A DNA stretch of 64,000 nucleotides from CAWDMW01 sp963803575. GTDB taxonomy: Bacteria; Pseudomonadota; Alphaproteobacteria; Rickettsiales; UBA998. Of this stretch, positions 62,130 to 64,000 are shown piece by piece; position 1 is the stretch's first letter; each line of letters starts with the position of its first letter. The stretch covers positions 1,488,001 through 1,552,000 of the forward strand of contig CAWDMW010000002.1 in the NCBI GenBank assembly GCA_963803575.1, written 5' to 3'. The notes beneath the pieces were generated by a model. That model did no database searches and was not told where the DNA came from. It saw only the letters and a program-made list of their open reading frames with translations. The position numbers and the translations under genes are program-made.

Positions 62130-64000
62130 ATGACCGCATCTGCTTTATCACTTACTATACCTCAGTACGTTTATAATTTTGGTGACGGTAAAGCAGATGG
62201 CAATGCGTCCATGCGTAATGAACTTGGAGGGAAGGGGGCTAATCTTGCGGAAATGAGTACGCTGGGTTTGCCTGTGCCACCGGGTTTCACGATCCCCACG
62301 CAAGTATGTGTATTATATTACGACCATCATAACACATTACCGGAAGATGTGTACCAGCAGGTGCCGCAAGCCATGGCGCAGATAGAAGCACAAACAGGTG
62401 CGGTTTTTGGTGATGAAGATAACCCGCTATTATTATCTGTACGCTCAGGCGCACGCGCTTCTATGCCAGGCATGATGGATACCGTGCTAAACCTAGGGCT
62501 AAACGACATTACCGTTGAGGGGCTGGCTAAACGCACTGGCAACGCACGCTTTGCTTACGATAGTTATCGTCGGTTCATTCAAATGTATGCAGATGTGGTG
62601 TTAGGGCTGGATCATTATTACTTTGAGGAATTACTGGAGACAATTAAGCTTGAGCATGGTTACGTGCTGGATACAGAGCTTTCTATTGAAGATTTGAAAG
62701 AGTTAGTCGAGCTATATAAAGAGCAGGTTGAAAAATTGCTGGATGCACCATTCCCGCAATCGCCTCAGGATCAGCTATGGGGGGCGATACTAGCTGTATT
62801 TGACTCATGGATGAATCGTCGCGCTGTGACTTACCGTGATCTGCATGATATTCCGGCCAGTTGGGGAACAGCTGTGACTGTGCAAGCCATGGTGTTTGGT
62901 AATATGGGCGATGATTGCGCCACGGGCGTAGCATTCACACGTAATCCATCCACCGGTGAAAAAGCATGGTATGGAGAATACTTAGTCAACGCACAAGGTG
63001 AAGATGTGGTGGCGGGTATTCGTACACCACAACCACTAACCATAGCATCCAAAGAATCGGCAGATAGTTTGCCTGCTATGGAAGAAATTATGCCTGATGT
63101 CTATCAGCAGCTTATTGCTACGTTTCAGCTACTGGAGAAACATTACCGCGATATGCAGGATATTGAATTCACGGTACAAAATAGTAAGTTATGGTTATTG
63201 CAAACACGTAACGGTAAACGTACTGCCGCTGCCGCCATTGCTATTGCAGCGGATATGGTGGAGGAGGGGCTTGTTAGTCGTGAGGAAGCATTGCTTCGCA
63301 TTGACCCACTTATGCTGGATCAGCTGTTACATCCCACACTTGACCCTGATGCAGACAAACCTGTGGTGACACGGGGTTTGCCAGCATCACCGGGTGCCGC
63401 ATCAGGGCATATTGTGTTTTCCGCCGATGAGGCCGAAGCGCGCGTAAAATTAGGTGACAAGGTTATTTTGGTGCGGATAGAAACCAGTCCGGAAGATATT
63501 TACGGGATGCATGTAGCACAAGGGGTATTAACCGCACGTGGCGGCATGACATCCCATGCGGCGGTGGTTGCGCGGGGTATGGGAAAGCCGTGTGTTTCCG
63601 GTGCATCTGCACTTCAGATAGATTATTCCAAAAAAACTCTGCGTATAGGTGTGCATACGTTTAATGATGGAGATATTATCACGCTGGATGGCTCCACAGG
63701 TGAAGTGATTGCAGGCCGCGTGGCCACTATTCAGCCAGATTTGTCCGGCAGTTTCGCACTCATCATGCAATGGGCAGATGAAGTGCGTCGTTTAACTATC
63801 CGTACCAACGCAGACACTCCGGAAGATGCACAACTGGCGCGGCATTTTGGTGCAGAAGGCATTGGCTTATGCCGTACAGAGCATATGTTCTTTGATGCAT
63901 CCCGCATTAATGCTATGCGGGAAATGATCTTAGCGGAAGAAGTTGAAGAACGACAGCAGGCATTGGATAAATTGCTTCCCATGCAACAGGATGATTTTAC
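62130..64000 (+). CDS. ppdK: Pyruvate, phosphate dikinase (5' part)
   Basis: The first 623 or so codons of PPDK, running off the window end. PPDK interconverts pyruvate and PEP with ATP and Pi. It has LGGKGANLAEMSTLGLPVPP, VRSGARASMPGMMDTVLNLG, AVTVQAMVFGNMGDDCATGV and the phospho-His domain ARGGMTSHAAVVARGMGKPC near 470-489 with the catalytic His; the PEP-binding barrel begins with GAEGIGLCRTEHMFF. GGAG lies 5 nt before the ATG. Confidence 0.96.
   Translation, partial: MTASALSLTIPQYVYNFGDGKADGNASMRNELGGKGANLAEMSTLGLPVPPGFTIPTQVCVLYYDHHNTLPEDVYQQVPQAMAQIEAQTGAVFGDEDNPLLLSVRSGARASMPGMMDTVLNLGLNDITVEGLAKRTGNARFAYDSYRRFIQMYADVVLGLDHYYFEELLETIKLEHGYVLDTELSIEDLKELVELYKEQVEKLLDAPFPQSPQDQLWGAILAVFDSWMNRRAVTYRDLHDIPASWGTAVTVQAMVFGNMGDDCATGVAFTRNPSTGEKAWYGEYLVNAQGEDVVAGIRTPQPLTIASKESADSLPAMEEIMPDVYQQLIATFQLLEKHYRDMQDIEFTVQNSKLWLLQTRNGKRTAAAAIAIAADMVEEGLVSREEALLRIDPLMLDQLLHPTLDPDADKPVVTRGLPASPGAASGHIVFSADEAEARVKLGDKVILVRIETSPEDIYGMHVAQGVLTARGGMTSHAAVVARGMGKPCVSGASALQIDYSKKTLRIGVHTFNDGDIITLDGSTGEVIAGRVATIQPDLSGSFALIMQWADEVRRLTIRTNADTPEDAQLARHFGAEGIGLCRTEHMFFDASRINAMREMILAEEVEERQQALDKLLPMQQDDF

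Overview
The window looks like chromosome from an alphaproteobacterium of moderate G+C (mid-40s percent by eye, not computed). The main pointers are an alpha-type SspB adaptor, a DksA with an incomplete zinc finger, tolQRA, gatCA, a zinc-ribbon (MJ0042) gene beside ftsE and hpt, and an SdhAF4/DUF1674 gene beside rsmB. The TonB receptor, Tol system, chemoreceptor remnant, secreted RTX protein and glyoxylate/PPDK enzymes argue for a metabolically capable cell rather than a strongly reduced endosymbiont. I cannot place it to genus.

Layout. 1-5 kb: iron or metal uptake (DUF2946-like protein, TonB-dependent receptor, PepSY membrane protein, TonB). 5-15 kb: pheT without pheS, a three-module RTX protein with paired cysteines, a damaged gene region, ftsK, and the 4.5S SRP RNA. 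15-24 kb: an IS5-family element, small unknown genes, a PAS_5 protein, a lone PstS-like protein, tolQRA, nusB-thiL and gatCA. 24-28 kb: an outer-membrane protein and a chemoreceptor gene broken by an IS1-family insertion plus two in-frame TAA codons. 28-37 kb: htpX, a BaiN-type flavoprotein, unknown genes, lon, two prepilin-like genes and a second, inverted IS5 copy. 37-46 kb: ftsE without ftsX, the zinc-ribbon gene, hpt, sspB, ridA, parE, lpxR-like, dksA and radA. 46-55 kb: yihY/brkB-like, another prepilin, aceB, panB, sdhAF4, rsmB and a KdpD-like kinase with a receiver-only regulator. 55-60 kb: a stress and envelope group (dps, a Pmp3 small protein, gltS-like, entericidin-like, YfdX-like, DUF1328). 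60-64 kb: an amidoligase-GATase pair and the start of ppdK.

Regulation and signs of change. Two unrelated unknown genes, at 29.8 and 36.5 kb, have nearly identical PhoB-box promoters: two 7-bp half-sites in an 11-bp period, then 10 bp, then TATAAT. This suggests an uncharacterised phosphate-starvation output. Two inverted IS5 copies bracket about 20 kb and could invert it; one of them lies between the ribosome binding site and the start codon of a small gene. Several normally paired genes lack their partner here (pheS, gatB, ftsX, kdpFABC, pstCAB). No tRNA, rRNA operon or CRISPR array was seen.
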